Source: a bacterium
GTDB taxonomy: Bacteria > UBP14 > UBA6098
Direction of reading: 5' to 3'
NCBI GenBank assembly: GCA_023145965.1
Contig: JAGLDC010000031.1
Location: forward strand, 1-36,328
Length of the DNA stretch: 36,328 bases
The translations under genes were made by a program, and so were the position numbers. Shown here in pieces: positions 19,201 to 26,161 of the stretch. How positions within the stretch are numbered: position 1 is the stretch's first letter; each line of letters begins with the position of its first letter. The notes under the pieces were generated by a model. That model searched no databases and was not told the origin of the DNA. It saw only the letters and a list, made by a program, of their open reading frames with translations.

Positions 19201-21849
19201 AGGACTCGGAATACCGGCAACACCACCAGAACCACCTATTGCTTGAAGATAGCCTGATAGATTCATTACTCCCGCTGCCATAAGCGAAATACCACCGCCC
19301 GAACCACCACCGCCACCGCCCGCTGCGCCGCCGGATGCGTCGAAAACCTCGTAGGCATCGAAACAGCAACCGTTATAGCCATCACAGCTACAATTAAAGT
19401 CATTACTTGTGGATTCACCTCCACCATTTCCACCGGCACTACCACTAGAACCGTTAGCATATATTCTTCCAGTTGAAGAAAGGGTTAAATTGCCTGAAGC
19501 AATAAGATTCACCTCTCCCCCACCGTCGCCACCACCGCTACCGTTGGTTCCGGAAGCATAACCTCCACCTCCACCGCCAGCGCCACCACCACCAGAGCCC
19601 CATGTTACATCATAACCTGAAGCACTTCCATATGTTGAACCGCGCGAACCACCGCTTCCATATGAGCCTCCAGAAGCACCAGAAAAGCTTGCACCGTAAG
19701 CACCATAACCACCATAGCCACCGGAGCCACCATAAGCGCCGCCGCCGCCGCCACCGGCACCGCCGCCGCCGCCGTTATGACCATCATCACCGCCTATACA
19801 AAGGAAACCACAGTCCTGTCGTTCACAACCACCAGTTCCACCGCTGTAGCCACCCGAACCTCCACCACTACCTGTTCCCGAAGAACCTCCTGTTCCACCA
19901 TATCCACCATGACATGAACTCTCGCTACCGTAGGCATAACCGCCACCACTGCCACCACCACCACCATTTTCTCCCGAGCTTATAGCATCGATGGTTCCAT
20001 AGATGTTAATTGTATTGGCTTCGACGGTTAAGAACTTACAAATGCCAGCAACGGTGAGCGTAACACCAGAATTGACAGTAAATGTGCCGACATTAGTATG
20101 AGTGCCGCCCGCAGTAGTATTCGATGAAATTGTCCAGTTAGCACCACCATGGTTTGTTGTGCCGCAACTAACCGCAGTATAGTTCACAACAAGATAAGGT
20201 CTATACGATGAATAATAGAAACCATACCAATAAGTGTAATAACTCGAAGAGCTATCCCAATCTCTAATACCGGTTCCAAACCAACCGTCCCCAAGACGAG
20301 ATTGAAGAACCGAAATCCCAGAAGAATTCAGATAATAGCTTTTCCAACCGGTAGGTTCGGAGGATGACCAATTCTGAGTGAGCATAACTGTGCCGCTTGT
20401 GCAGGAAGTTCTATATGCGGTGCAATTAAAAGTCCTTTGGCTCATCGCGCGTAGCTCCCACCATGGGTAATTCCGCGCGTAACAGTAGGCATGCCAGTTG
20501 ACCGAGTTAATGGTGTAACCATCAGGAATAGCCCCAATATTAAAGAACATCCAACCTAAATTTGTGTTAGCGCCGGTTGCCCAAACATGATCACCGCAAT
20601 AACTCTCTCCGCAATAGCAATTAGTGCCTTCAGAGAAACCGGAAGATTCCGAGGTCGGTGGCGAAGTGAAAATATAACAAGTAATCGTCGGGTCTATGAT
20701 CACCGGGTAAATTCTATCCGGCGATGCAAGCCAGTCTAGAGGAACCAAGGTTGTTAAGCTATAATGATTTCCGCTTTTAATTAACCTGAAATCACCAAAA
20801 ATCTCTTCCCTGCCGATTGCTTCAGAAACGCCTTTGTAGTCTTCTATAGTATCGATTCTATCATTAGCTTCGCGTATATTAGGAAGCGGAATCTCATATA
20901 TGGTTTTGCCTTCAGAATTAATAATAGTCAGCTTCTTTCCGGCCATAATCGATGGATCTCGATTAAGGAATATTTCGCAATCCTCGGGAATATGCAGGTC
21001 TTGATCGATAGCAAGGTATTTAGCGTTCTCAGGTAGAGATGCACATATCTCCGGTATTTCATCGAGAATTAGATCATGTTCGATCCCGATTTCACCGAGC
21101 CGAACGACCTCCCTGCCAAAACCGTCCGAGGCTGCAAATACGATTTCTCCGTCGTATAACCTTCCATGACGGTTCGGGGCATCGAGTTCCCTGAGCGATA
21201 TATTCTCCGGGGTTTCGATCCGCATGTTTTTAAAATAGCTAAGCGAAATCGCGGCATCTTCTTTAACTATCGAATAGGAATCCGTGCTCTGCTTTGGAAA
21301 TCGAGTCTGGAATACGTTTTCGCGAGAAACGATAACATCTCCGAGATCGCTGAATTCCGTGCCGATATCCTGCCAAGCACCAAATTCATCGGAATAATGA
21401 ACAGGACCGGAGCTAATAACAGCCTGATAATCCTCATCGCTAATTCTGAAGGTTTTGGTGAAGGCATTTCTCTGCTCGATAACCTCGTCGTATGGGCTAA
21501 AATTGGCGAATATCCCCTCGGTTTGCCAATTTTTGCCGCTTGGGTCGGAAAGATTACCCAATACGAGTTTTTGCAAGGTTGTTGTTCCCGCATTCCCATT
21601 GACAACCAGAACCTGACTTTCCTTCTGAGCGGGCGAAACCTGACTCATTGGAACCATAATCGCTGTTCCATTCATGTCTGGAGTCTTGGATAATGAAGTT
21701 TTGCTATCACAACCACAATCCGCAACCTTTTCCGTTGTTTGCATGGAATTAGAATTTGCAGGTGATATTGGCTGTTCTCCAACCAGAACACTCAATGATG
21801 CAAGAAGAATTATTAAAACGGTATTCAAGAAACTTTTACAATAGTCCAT
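13201..21849 (-). CDS. Giant secreted repeat protein with glycine-rich block and InlB-B-like repeats
   Basis: A 2882-aa protein from the ATG at 21849, with AGGTGG five bases upstream; a GTG at 21858 lies inside that ribosome-binding site. In order: signal peptide (to about residue 25); an N-terminal region to about 385; a cysteine- and aromatic-rich region (about 390-560) that looks like DNRLRE/carbohydrate-binding-type modules of secreted proteins; a glycine-rich block (about 622-932); then about 23 repeats of roughly 80 residues (about 950-2735) resembling the divergent InlB B-repeat (YWY..., C-x-GW-x-GTGS-x-P, then W-x-W or A-x-Y); and a C-terminal beta-rich domain of about 145 residues ending AKVYLP. 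Probably a surface or released fibre used for attachment. No catalytic motif seen. It has its own promoter, and a terminator separates it from the von Willebrand protein gene upstream. Confidence 0.85.
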   Translation of the reverse strand: MDYCKSFLNTVLIILLASLSVLVGEQPISPANSNSMQTTEKVADCGCDSKTSLSKTPDMNGTAIMVPMSQVSPAQKESQVLVVNGNAGTTTLQKLVLGNLSDPSGKNWQTEGIFANFSPYDEVIEQRNAFTKTFRISDEDYQAVISSGPVHYSDEFGAWQDIGTEFSDLGDVIVSRENVFQTRFPKQSTDSYSIVKEDAAISLSYFKNMRIETPENISLRELDAPNRHGRLYDGEIVFAASDGFGREVVRLGEIGIEHDLILDEIPEICASLPENAKYLAIDQDLHIPEDCEIFLNRDPSIMAGKKLTIINSEGKTIYEIPLPNIREANDRIDTIEDYKGVSEAIGREEIFGDFRLIKSGNHYSLTTLVPLDWLASPDRIYPVIIDPTITCYIFTSPPTSESSGFSEGTNCYCGESYCGDHVWATGANTNLGWMFFNIGAIPDGYTINSVNWHAYCYARNYPWWELRAMSQRTFNCTAYRTSCTSGTVMLTQNWSSSEPTGWKSYYLNSSGISVLQSRLGDGWFGTGIRDWDSSSSYYTYWYGFYYSSYRPYLVVNYTAVSCGTTNHGGANWTISSNTTAGGTHTNVGTFTVNSGVTLTVAGICKFLTVEANTINIYGTIDAISSGENGGGGGSGGGYAYGSESSCHGGYGGTGGSSGTGSGGGSGGYSGGTGGCERQDCGFLCIGGDDGHNGGGGGAGGGGGGAYGGSGGYGGYGAYGASFSGASGGSYGSGGSRGSTYGSASGYDVTWGSGGGGAGGGGGGYASGTNGSGGGDGGGEVNLIASGNLTLSSTGRIYANGSSGSAGGNGGGESTSNDFNCSCDGYNGCCFDAYEVFDASGGAAGGGGGGSGGGISLMAAGVMNLSGYLQAIGGSGGVAGIPSPAYGSCHDYAKGGAGGGGGRIKVIYSSCLSGSHTLSPSVNRSGGAGGTGYSSGYSGYTGSYNIMTIPVTTVTTNPAGLQIVVDGVTYTSPQQFCWLPGSSHSIGTTSPQTSGMNRYSWTSWSDGGAMTHNIVSPYTGTATYTANFNSEYLLVFEAHTTLGSALSSSNYATVTLDGGGHGIWDGHNYSVWVSGGTSHLYSYSPTSSGSGSTHRWFSSSPPSGTVSSGDTIRGYYKEQWWFDIDENGHSTPCTGLEGWYDHGTTTYGCVNDSVMTVGTTRYTFDFWDLDASGSSSSHSGMVTMTAARTARANWKSDYAVTFRANTTTLGTDLSSTNYATVVVDGTPHQIWDGHDYSVYFETGTSHSYNFSWTSSGSGIDHRWFCPAPPSGSVSSAATITGNYQEQWWFDIDEGAHSSPCAMSEGWYNHGATSTGCVNDSIIVAGDTRYIFDGWSGDATGTNSSASSPITMDNHKTAIATWRTEYRLELAYADCGPAVPIQTGAGWYSAGSNPAITTDDPIHDGLGRRYDFVDWSGGSFGDLTNPSTTILMDSPHTAVATYELAEVTIIIQTDGTADSVDVDGITYLSPHTVVWLTGSSHTISTDSLQYGAVGTRYLFNAWADGVSERTRTIAPITDSTYTANFDIQYYLTVENGGHGDITGSGWFYAASTPSFSSSTEADETPRERWVFDHWVGAGAISYTGTDNPGYCAMNSPITETAVWLRQFKVFIDDGGHGSATPTPGSYWYYEDSTATAHVTSPDIITHSYCTGWIGTGSLPVSGTDTIVTWTVNDSGTVEWQWDSQLMLIVESEYPGVIPADTTFYDPGSFINATCPGETVTVALGHRAIRLGWTATGSAPPSGTGGSIDFTITENTTITWNWRTEYKLTIENPGSHDSPTPPAGEYWYVRDTTIIAWVTSPDSTWYCLGYHGTGSVPHYSPSTYAYFVMDEPSNLRWDWDELTAVTSLTITSVTDSVSPTPGTYWYRMGSIATCSTISDTVFYPFATDIRYVLQGWTGTGDCPALGDSGFVSFNIYSFSDLNWIWQKQVKVTITSEGSHGSPVPGEGEHWFNVGESVSFNVTSPDIDFWCIGYEGTGSVPDGILDSFIAIIDTPSTLHWLWSDDISRLVVHSDWGAPYPPVDTTNYLTGTTINAIVDGYVDLGSGRRMTCTGWNATGTGIPAIGHTNHVTWDIFGLTELYWLFKQEMSVTVTSSHDTPIPPVGTTWYDSSTTIDASITSPIGDWYCIGWTGIGSAPSGYGTAFSFELDDPASIDWIWEYAIEEICTLFVFSPYGYPIPSGTYIVPEGTFLRATVEDSVFDFGWQVCTGWNGTGSVPASGDSNAVSFTITENSVLTWIWNGELLWPLTVISDSGRGYPDPDTGLHWVPDDTLIDFSVSSPYIGYVCIGWNGTGSLPTFGYDTLFSSNIGMVSSVTWLWEELADVVTLTVMSDYGSPWPHRGVTYHSIDRHISAFIEDTISDGDGIMRLCAGWRGSHSVPSGGDSSHFEFDITENSSIDWQWVNNYHIDLDYSECGTGIPVQSGEGWYIQGETAYLSTDSVVEIDRMIYVFDHWEGGPTLPDTFHVSFLVDSTYDITAVYTRGARIFVKKNPLHTEGYIEIDGHRYWGADELLLWWVLGSTHTISVSDLDTTLTTRYTFDRWSDGGAITHTVGPIGSSMTLIAHYNRQFLIRLEKRPLENVYGRMGFSYLPPPGYSVERWFDEGDSIYVSVSEVDYSSSGYDRFTFEEWSDSGDIVHQIRILEPETLFADYKVERTLIIRKTPYEDYGWIIAGDSICTDCGGMIRWVDNDTIIWVQVSPMDITDDNDSVFYFNNFSDGGANGHLHGPVIASRSLVAYYDPVDIILAVCVDTTVIDFGIVHLNEVVTTDSSQMIRVQNCGDIASTWGLYVSDAGATWTAGIGPALNRFVLRGVFNNEVVTPPPIFNPVYDYIRSSIFWASDDYYGASGWNIPPSEERSMWLQFHAPTNSTTFTNERIILTIQAKVYLP
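13640..19005 (-). repeat. About 23 InlB-B-like protein repeats within the giant gene
   Basis: Units of about 240 bases encode beta-rich repeats. Ten consecutive units between roughly 14.7 and 17.0 kb share a core of the form CTGWIGTGSLP, CIGWTGIGSAP or CTGWNGTGSVP; units ending in ENS/ENT...W-x-W alternate with units carrying TSPD...YC. Units nearer both ends have the commoner form ending WSDGG...A-x-Y. Boundaries are approximate. Confidence 0.75.
17765..18755 (-). repeat. Tandem duplication of a two-repeat module, about 165 aa per copy
   Basis: Two adjacent copies of about 495 bases (about 18260-18755 and 17765-18255) encode clearly related proteins, with shared landmarks YATV, IWDGHxYSV, GSG..HRWF, PPSG.VSS, EQWWFDIDE, CVNDS and TRYxFDxW. 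The DNA has diverged noticeably, and the first copy is richer in GC, so the duplication is not recent. Confidence 0.75.
19054..19986 (-). repeat. Glycine-rich coding block of the giant gene
   Basis: About 310 residues dominated by GGG, GGS, GGY and GGA runs, broken by short ordered pieces (VNLIASGNLTLSSTGRIYA, ISLMAAGVMNLSGYLQAI, GRIKVIYSS) that look like right-handed beta-helix or autotransporter strands. On the other strand this composition creates spurious His/Arg-rich reading frames. Confidence 0.85.
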
Positions 21850-21903
21850 AAGCCCCACCTAAATAATGGGTTAATATTTCATCGAGACTAAATTATTCAT
21901 ACC

Positions 21904-21932
21904 AATATAATACAGTGCAAATAGCAATTCAA
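21904..21932 (-). promoter_or_regulatory. Promoter of the giant gene
   Basis: On the minus strand TTGAAT (21932-21927), 17 bases, then TATATT (21909-21904), about 55 bases before the ATG at 21849. Confidence 0.5.
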
Positions 21933-21954
21933 GTTCTAAGTTTTAATTGCTTAT

Positions 21955-21983
21955 AAAAAAGGCGCGTTAAACGCGCCTTTTTT
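21955..21983. terminator. Rho-independent terminator after the von Willebrand protein gene
   Basis: AAAAAAGGCGCGT (21955-21967), loop TAA, ACGCGCCTTTTTT (21971-21983): a 7-bp GC-rich stem extended by A/T runs. It is symmetric, but by position it ends the transcript of the gene whose stop is at 22004. Confidence 0.92.
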
Positions 21984-22003
21984 AAGAATAAATAGTTAAC
22001 TTA

Positions 22004-25000
22004 CTATCTCATAAGAAGAACTGTGCCGCTGCAAACAACCTCGCCTTCATTTTCTATTATGAACAAATAAAGACCGGGCGAGGTTAGCTCGCCAGTATCG
22101 GTTCTTCCATCCCATATTGTGGCACCGTTTTCTGAAACCCAAATCGGTTGATTACGTAGGTCGAAAATACGAATAATCCCCTGCCTTAAAGCCATGTATG
22201 GATATGTAAACTGAATTACATCGTTAATACCGTCGCCGTTCGCGGTAAATGGATTTGGATAAAAATTGCATGTGGTCACAGAGGGGAAAAAACACCAACG
22301 GTAAGGTTCCATGTAGTTCTGATCTCCATAATCTGGCATAATGTCCGCTGCAGAAACTGTGATGCAGATACTGTCGTTGTTAGGCCAAATTATTTCCTCA
22401 GCTTCGGGACGGAATCGGAATAACTCACCTTCGGCATCATATGTGATTCCGGGTGTTCCCCATGTGAAGGTATCGACATCGTTAAGTATCATTTCGATAG
22501 TCGTAGGATCGACCTCTCGAAGGTTATCCCACAGCTGAATTGTTATATCGTGGTCAAGATCGAGAACAACACCATCAGGCGGAGGATCAGGGGAAGCTGT
22601 AAGCGGTGGTGTTAGGTCAATAAAAAACCTCCAATATACTGGTATTGCAGCATCACCAGCCATATCGAGAGCCTGTTTAAGGCTGCAAGCTACCCATGTC
22701 CCATCGTCGAAATATTCCCCAATAGGCGGAACAAAGGTCATAGTATCATCCGCGAATGTAAGATTCCCGTCTCCAACTACATGATCTACGCCATTAACAC
22801 TGAAGATAATGCTCGTTTCATCTACACCTTGAACCGAATCTATTATTGTCATGACAATGGTCTGATCCTCATTAGTCGAAATCTCTCCGGGCTGCGGATA
22901 AATAATTTGAGGAATAGGACCTCGGATGATGTGAATCGGATAATCATCTGACCAGCAGCATGCACGGTCGTTTTCAAAACCACCATCGAGGTCATTGTCG
23001 CAGGCGAAAACCCTAAAAATAAAATCATTGGATTCGAAAAGGCCATCTATAGGAATATCGATTTTGAATGTATCCCCCACCGAAACCGACATCGAAACCG
23101 AACCTGAAATATCATCATCCAGTTCGCCATCAATATCCCAAACAAGCAAAACACCCTGTGAATCTGAAGGATCAACTGGGTCGTAAACACCCGATAAGTC
23201 ATCGACGATTAGCATGTAAATATTAAAATCTTCGCCCTCGACAACCGCTTCGGGACCAATAAACTCGAATTCTGGACAAAGCGTATCATCGTCAACCACA
23301 GCAAAACACCATTCAACAGGGCTTAGAGCATTCGTGCCAAAATCGATATCCGTGTAATCTGGAACGTCCATACCGCGAATAACAGCAACACAGATAGTGT
23401 CAAAGAAGCTATTGATTATCGGTGGTTCAGTAAGAGTGGGATCGAGATAATAATCAATTCCATCCCAGGTCACACCGGGAGAGTGAATATCGAACATCCA
23501 AATATCCGGCGGGAACTCGCTTCTTCCGGCGATATTGGAATAAGTGAACAGAACAGATTCTTCATTTAATCCAGAGAAGCTATCTTTAATTCGGAATCCC
23601 ACCGGTTCGTATGGATCTTCAGTATGTGAATCCGGTGCAGGAAGAAGATTCTCTACGAACGGCGCTTCCATATCCGCGCCCCAAACCCATCTCAAAGGCC
23701 CTACCCATGGGAGATTACCCTGACTATCCATAATACGTGCAAGAACAACATCGACCATCTGGTTATTGCTCCACGCCACCAATGGACTAAAGGCTAAAAT
23801 CGGCGCATTATAGGTCAATTCGGGAGAAGAAATGGAGTACATAGTCCCCTCGACAACAAGCTGAATTGAGGCTTCATCAACCGAATCCTCCATTTCTATT
23901 TCCGACAGGTTAAAAATTATCTTTTGGAAAGGCACATTCGATATCGGGAAAGTATGCCCGGATATCGTATCGGGGTGCGGTTCTATTATTGCCGCTGACG
24001 GACTACAAGGAGCAAAATAATCGAATTCATCATCGTCTTCGAGATCGAATTCGTCCATCGAGGCCTCGATTTCGATATGACGCATATCGCAAGATGCCAC
24101 TGGGTGGCTCGTGCTCCAGCGCACATAATAACCACCGCTGATGTTCTCGACAATTTGAGTTAGAATTGTGTCGAAATCCGTGCTTGCTTCATAGAATGCC
24201 CCCCCGGATTCAGCTGTGATGCTTCCGGGACCATAATATACACCAGAATAGGGTCGCGAGGCATCGGTATAGGATGTATCGAGAATAACAAAAGATATGG
24301 CATCGTATGACATAATCGCACTGTAAAGATCCGCGTAAACTTCATCCGAATATGTAGTCCCGTCGCTGAGATAGTGATAGGGTGCGTCGGAAACCATACA
24401 GATAACTATCCTGGCTCCCGGACGAAAATGCATCATCTCCAGAGCATCGATGATTGCATCGAAAGCCACCTCGGGACCATCGCCGCCACCACCAGAGGCA
24501 AGTGCCGCCATCCAAGATTGAAACTCAGATGCACTTCCAGTAAGATCATATCCATATGGAAATGCCACATGATCGGCGAAAGTAACTAATCCTAAACGAT
24601 AGTCTATACCAGAAACAGACAACGATTCAGCAAAATCGATACATCTATCAGCTACCTCGTCGATAAGCCCCCACATGGAACCAGTAGTATCGATAACCCA
24701 TATAATATCGGCAGCACCACCACTACCAAGACTATTAACTATAAGCGGATATTGCTCATCTCCGTTCATCCAAACCTTGAAATTATTCTCGTGGAGACCC
24801 TCGATCATTCGGTCGTCTTCGTCTTCGACAGAGCAATAAGCGCTAATAAATGGGAAATTCGCCGGATTGACCGACTCAATCGCGATAGAAAGATCAGCCG
24901 GGGGTGGGATTTCTATGCTGAATACCCAGCAGAACTCGCTCCAATTCGGACCGCATTCGCCACCTACAATATCTGCTCCACCAACACAAATATCAACAGA

Positions 25001-25879
25001 TTCATGAAGGTCAAAGGTGATGCCTGCATAGCTGGCATACCAAAAGAGTGTATCATTCCTGAATCTAACAGGAGCATCACCCCAAGAAAAGGTATCCCCA
25101 TCGACAATATAATACAGAGTCGTAGTATCGTAATCGGTGAGAGCATCCTCAACACGAACATAAACTGTCGGTGAAAAATCTCTGGTTGTTCCATCCGGTG
25201 AAGGAAGAAAATCTGAATACTCAGGGCCGGTGGTATCCATCAGTATAGTGCAATCAAACGGTGGTTCTAGAATATGGTTACCCACGGTATCTGCAAGATC
25301 TGTGAGTGCTATTCTTGTAACTCCCTCAGGAAAACCTCCTGTAGGTGTCCAAAAAATAAGAGAATCTCCTTCGAGAGTGAGTTCGGTAGAAGAAATCGTA
25401 TATGTAGTCGAACCGACGATAAGCTCGATGCTCGATGGATCAATGCCACTGATATCATCCACCTCGATAACGATTGGTCGATCATTACAAGCTGTCGTTT
25501 CTCGACAGGCAGGCCAAATGAGCGATGCTATCGGTGGGTCGCTTTCGGAAACCACAAAAAGGCCATCGATAAGTGTATCGGAATAACCACCGGGATTTGT
25601 AACGATAACATCGTGATAACCCAAAGGAGTAACACCTGTTATGTTAACAGAAGCGCGCGCATAGACTGCGCTGAGGCGAAGCGTCCCGGTTACAATAATA
25701 CCGCTGCCAAAATCGCTGGTGATTCCAGTGGCGAAACTCGAACCATAAAGATTAATATCGATAGTCGAACCTACACCAACGGTATCTGGGTCTATCGATG
25801 TAATCATCGGCGTTTGCGCATACAGCAAACCCGCTAAAATAAATGGTATAATGGTCAAAATCTTTAACTTAGCCATCAT
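22004..25879 (-). CDS. Secreted von Willebrand factor A protein with IPT domain and CHU_C-type sorting tail
   Basis: A 1291-aa exported protein; the ATG at 25879 follows GGAGGG. Domains: signal peptide (1-21, ending LLYAQ); an IPT/TIG Ig-like domain (about 24-110, with ITSIDPDTVGVGSTIDINLYG); Ig-like beta domains (115-325); a von Willebrand A domain (about 388-585) with a metal-ion site D397-TTG-S401, T433 in LVTFAD and D467; more Ig-like domains (600-1190, repeated PAPDSHTED- or PPPDGV-type starts); and an end domain of about 85 residues with NPFTANGDGINDVIQF, IRIFDLRNQPIW and GLYLFIIENEG. That end matches the gliding-motility/type B sorting-domain style of T9SS cargo. Likely a surface adhesin secreted across the outer membrane. 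No T9SS core gene other than the possible PorV-like start at 1-216 is visible. Confidence 0.85.
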   Translation of the reverse strand: MMAKLKILTIIPFILAGLLYAQTPMITSIDPDTVGVGSTIDINLYGSSFATGITSDFGSGIIVTGTLRLSAVYARASVNITGVTPLGYHDVIVTNPGGYSDTLIDGLFVVSESDPPIASLIWPACRETTACNDRPIVIEVDDISGIDPSSIELIVGSTTYTISSTELTLEGDSLIFWTPTGGFPEGVTRIALTDLADTVGNHILEPPFDCTILMDTTGPEYSDFLPSPDGTTRDFSPTVYVRVEDALTDYDTTTLYYIVDGDTFSWGDAPVRFRNDTLFWYASYAGITFDLHESVDICVGGADIVGGECGPNWSEFCWVFSIEIPPPADLSIAIESVNPANFPFISAYCSVEDEDDRMIEGLHENNFKVWMNGDEQYPLIVNSLGSGGAADIIWVIDTTGSMWGLIDEVADRCIDFAESLSVSGIDYRLGLVTFADHVAFPYGYDLTGSASEFQSWMAALASGGGGDGPEVAFDAIIDALEMMHFRPGARIVICMVSDAPYHYLSDGTTYSDEVYADLYSAIMSYDAISFVILDTSYTDASRPYSGVYYGPGSITAESGGAFYEASTDFDTILTQIVENISGGYYVRWSTSHPVASCDMRHIEIEASMDEFDLEDDDEFDYFAPCSPSAAIIEPHPDTISGHTFPISNVPFQKIIFNLSEIEMEDSVDEASIQLVVEGTMYSISSPELTYNAPILAFSPLVAWSNNQMVDVVLARIMDSQGNLPWVGPLRWVWGADMEAPFVENLLPAPDSHTEDPYEPVGFRIKDSFSGLNEESVLFTYSNIAGRSEFPPDIWMFDIHSPGVTWDGIDYYLDPTLTEPPIINSFFDTICVAVIRGMDVPDYTDIDFGTNALSPVEWCFAVVDDDTLCPEFEFIGPEAVVEGEDFNIYMLIVDDLSGVYDPVDPSDSQGVLLVWDIDGELDDDISGSVSMSVSVGDTFKIDIPIDGLFESNDFIFRVFACDNDLDGGFENDRACCWSDDYPIHIIRGPIPQIIYPQPGEISTNEDQTIVMTIIDSVQGVDETSIIFSVNGVDHVVGDGNLTFADDTMTFVPPIGEYFDDGTWVACSLKQALDMAGDAAIPVYWRFFIDLTPPLTASPDPPPDGVVLDLDHDITIQLWDNLREVDPTTIEMILNDVDTFTWGTPGITYDAEGELFRFRPEAEEIIWPNNDSICITVSAADIMPDYGDQNYMEPYRWCFFPSVTTCNFYPNPFTANGDGINDVIQFTYPYMALRQGIIRIFDLRNQPIWVSENGATIWDGRTDTGELTSPGLYLFIIENEGEVVCSGTVLLMR

Positions 25880-25950
25880 TAATTCCCTCCAAAAAGAGAA
25901 TAGAATTATAAGAATGGAGTTTTACCTCCACTACACTACCCAACCTAATC

Positions 25951-25978
25951 AATATATTTTTGATTTCTAACTTGTCAA
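25951..25978 (-). promoter_or_regulatory. Promoter of the von Willebrand protein gene
   Basis: On the minus strand a perfect TTGACA (25978-25973), 16 bases, then TATATT (25956-25951). It gives a leader of about 65 bases to the ATG at 25879. The leader contains a small hairpin, TGGAG-GTAAAA-CTCCA, of unknown relevance. Confidence 0.65.
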
Positions 25979-25994
25979 CGGGATTTGAGAATTA

Positions 25995-26024
25995 TTGTTT
26001 ATGGGTATAATAACCCATAAACAA
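25995..26024. promoter_or_regulatory. 12-bp inverted repeat over a TATAAT box, possible operator
   Basis: TTGTTTATGGGT (25995-26006) and ACCCATAAACAA (26013-26024) are perfect reverse complements around a 6-base spacer. TATAAT at 26006-26011 lies in the spacer and could be the -10 of a + strand promoter with TTGAGA (25985-25990) as a weak -35, spacing 15. That promoter would serve the gene at 26162, with a leader of about 145 bases. Otherwise 25880-26161 holds only the opposing promoter. Confidence 0.5.
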
Positions 26025-26161
26025 AATAGTATGGTTAATATTACCACAATAAAACACTATTCGCTCATAAGTTGTTTACTACCAATGTATTCTACTTGGC
26101 ATTCAAGATGCGTGTATTACAATCAAATAAATATAATTAAATTTATTGGAGTTGAGAAAAT

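Noticed and set aside
19602-19985. His/Arg-rich 127-codon frame on the + strand
   Set aside because: It is the antisense of glycine codons in the glycine-rich block; composition explains it and no start signal is present.
19054-19986. CRISPR-like array from regular GGN/CCN repeats
   Set aside because: The periodicity is codon-level glycine repetition, not constant repeats with unique spacers.
25274-25837. 187-codon + strand frame opposite the von Willebrand gene
   Set aside because: Antisense to a clear gene, low-complexity product with many Cys/Arg/Asn, no ribosome-binding site.
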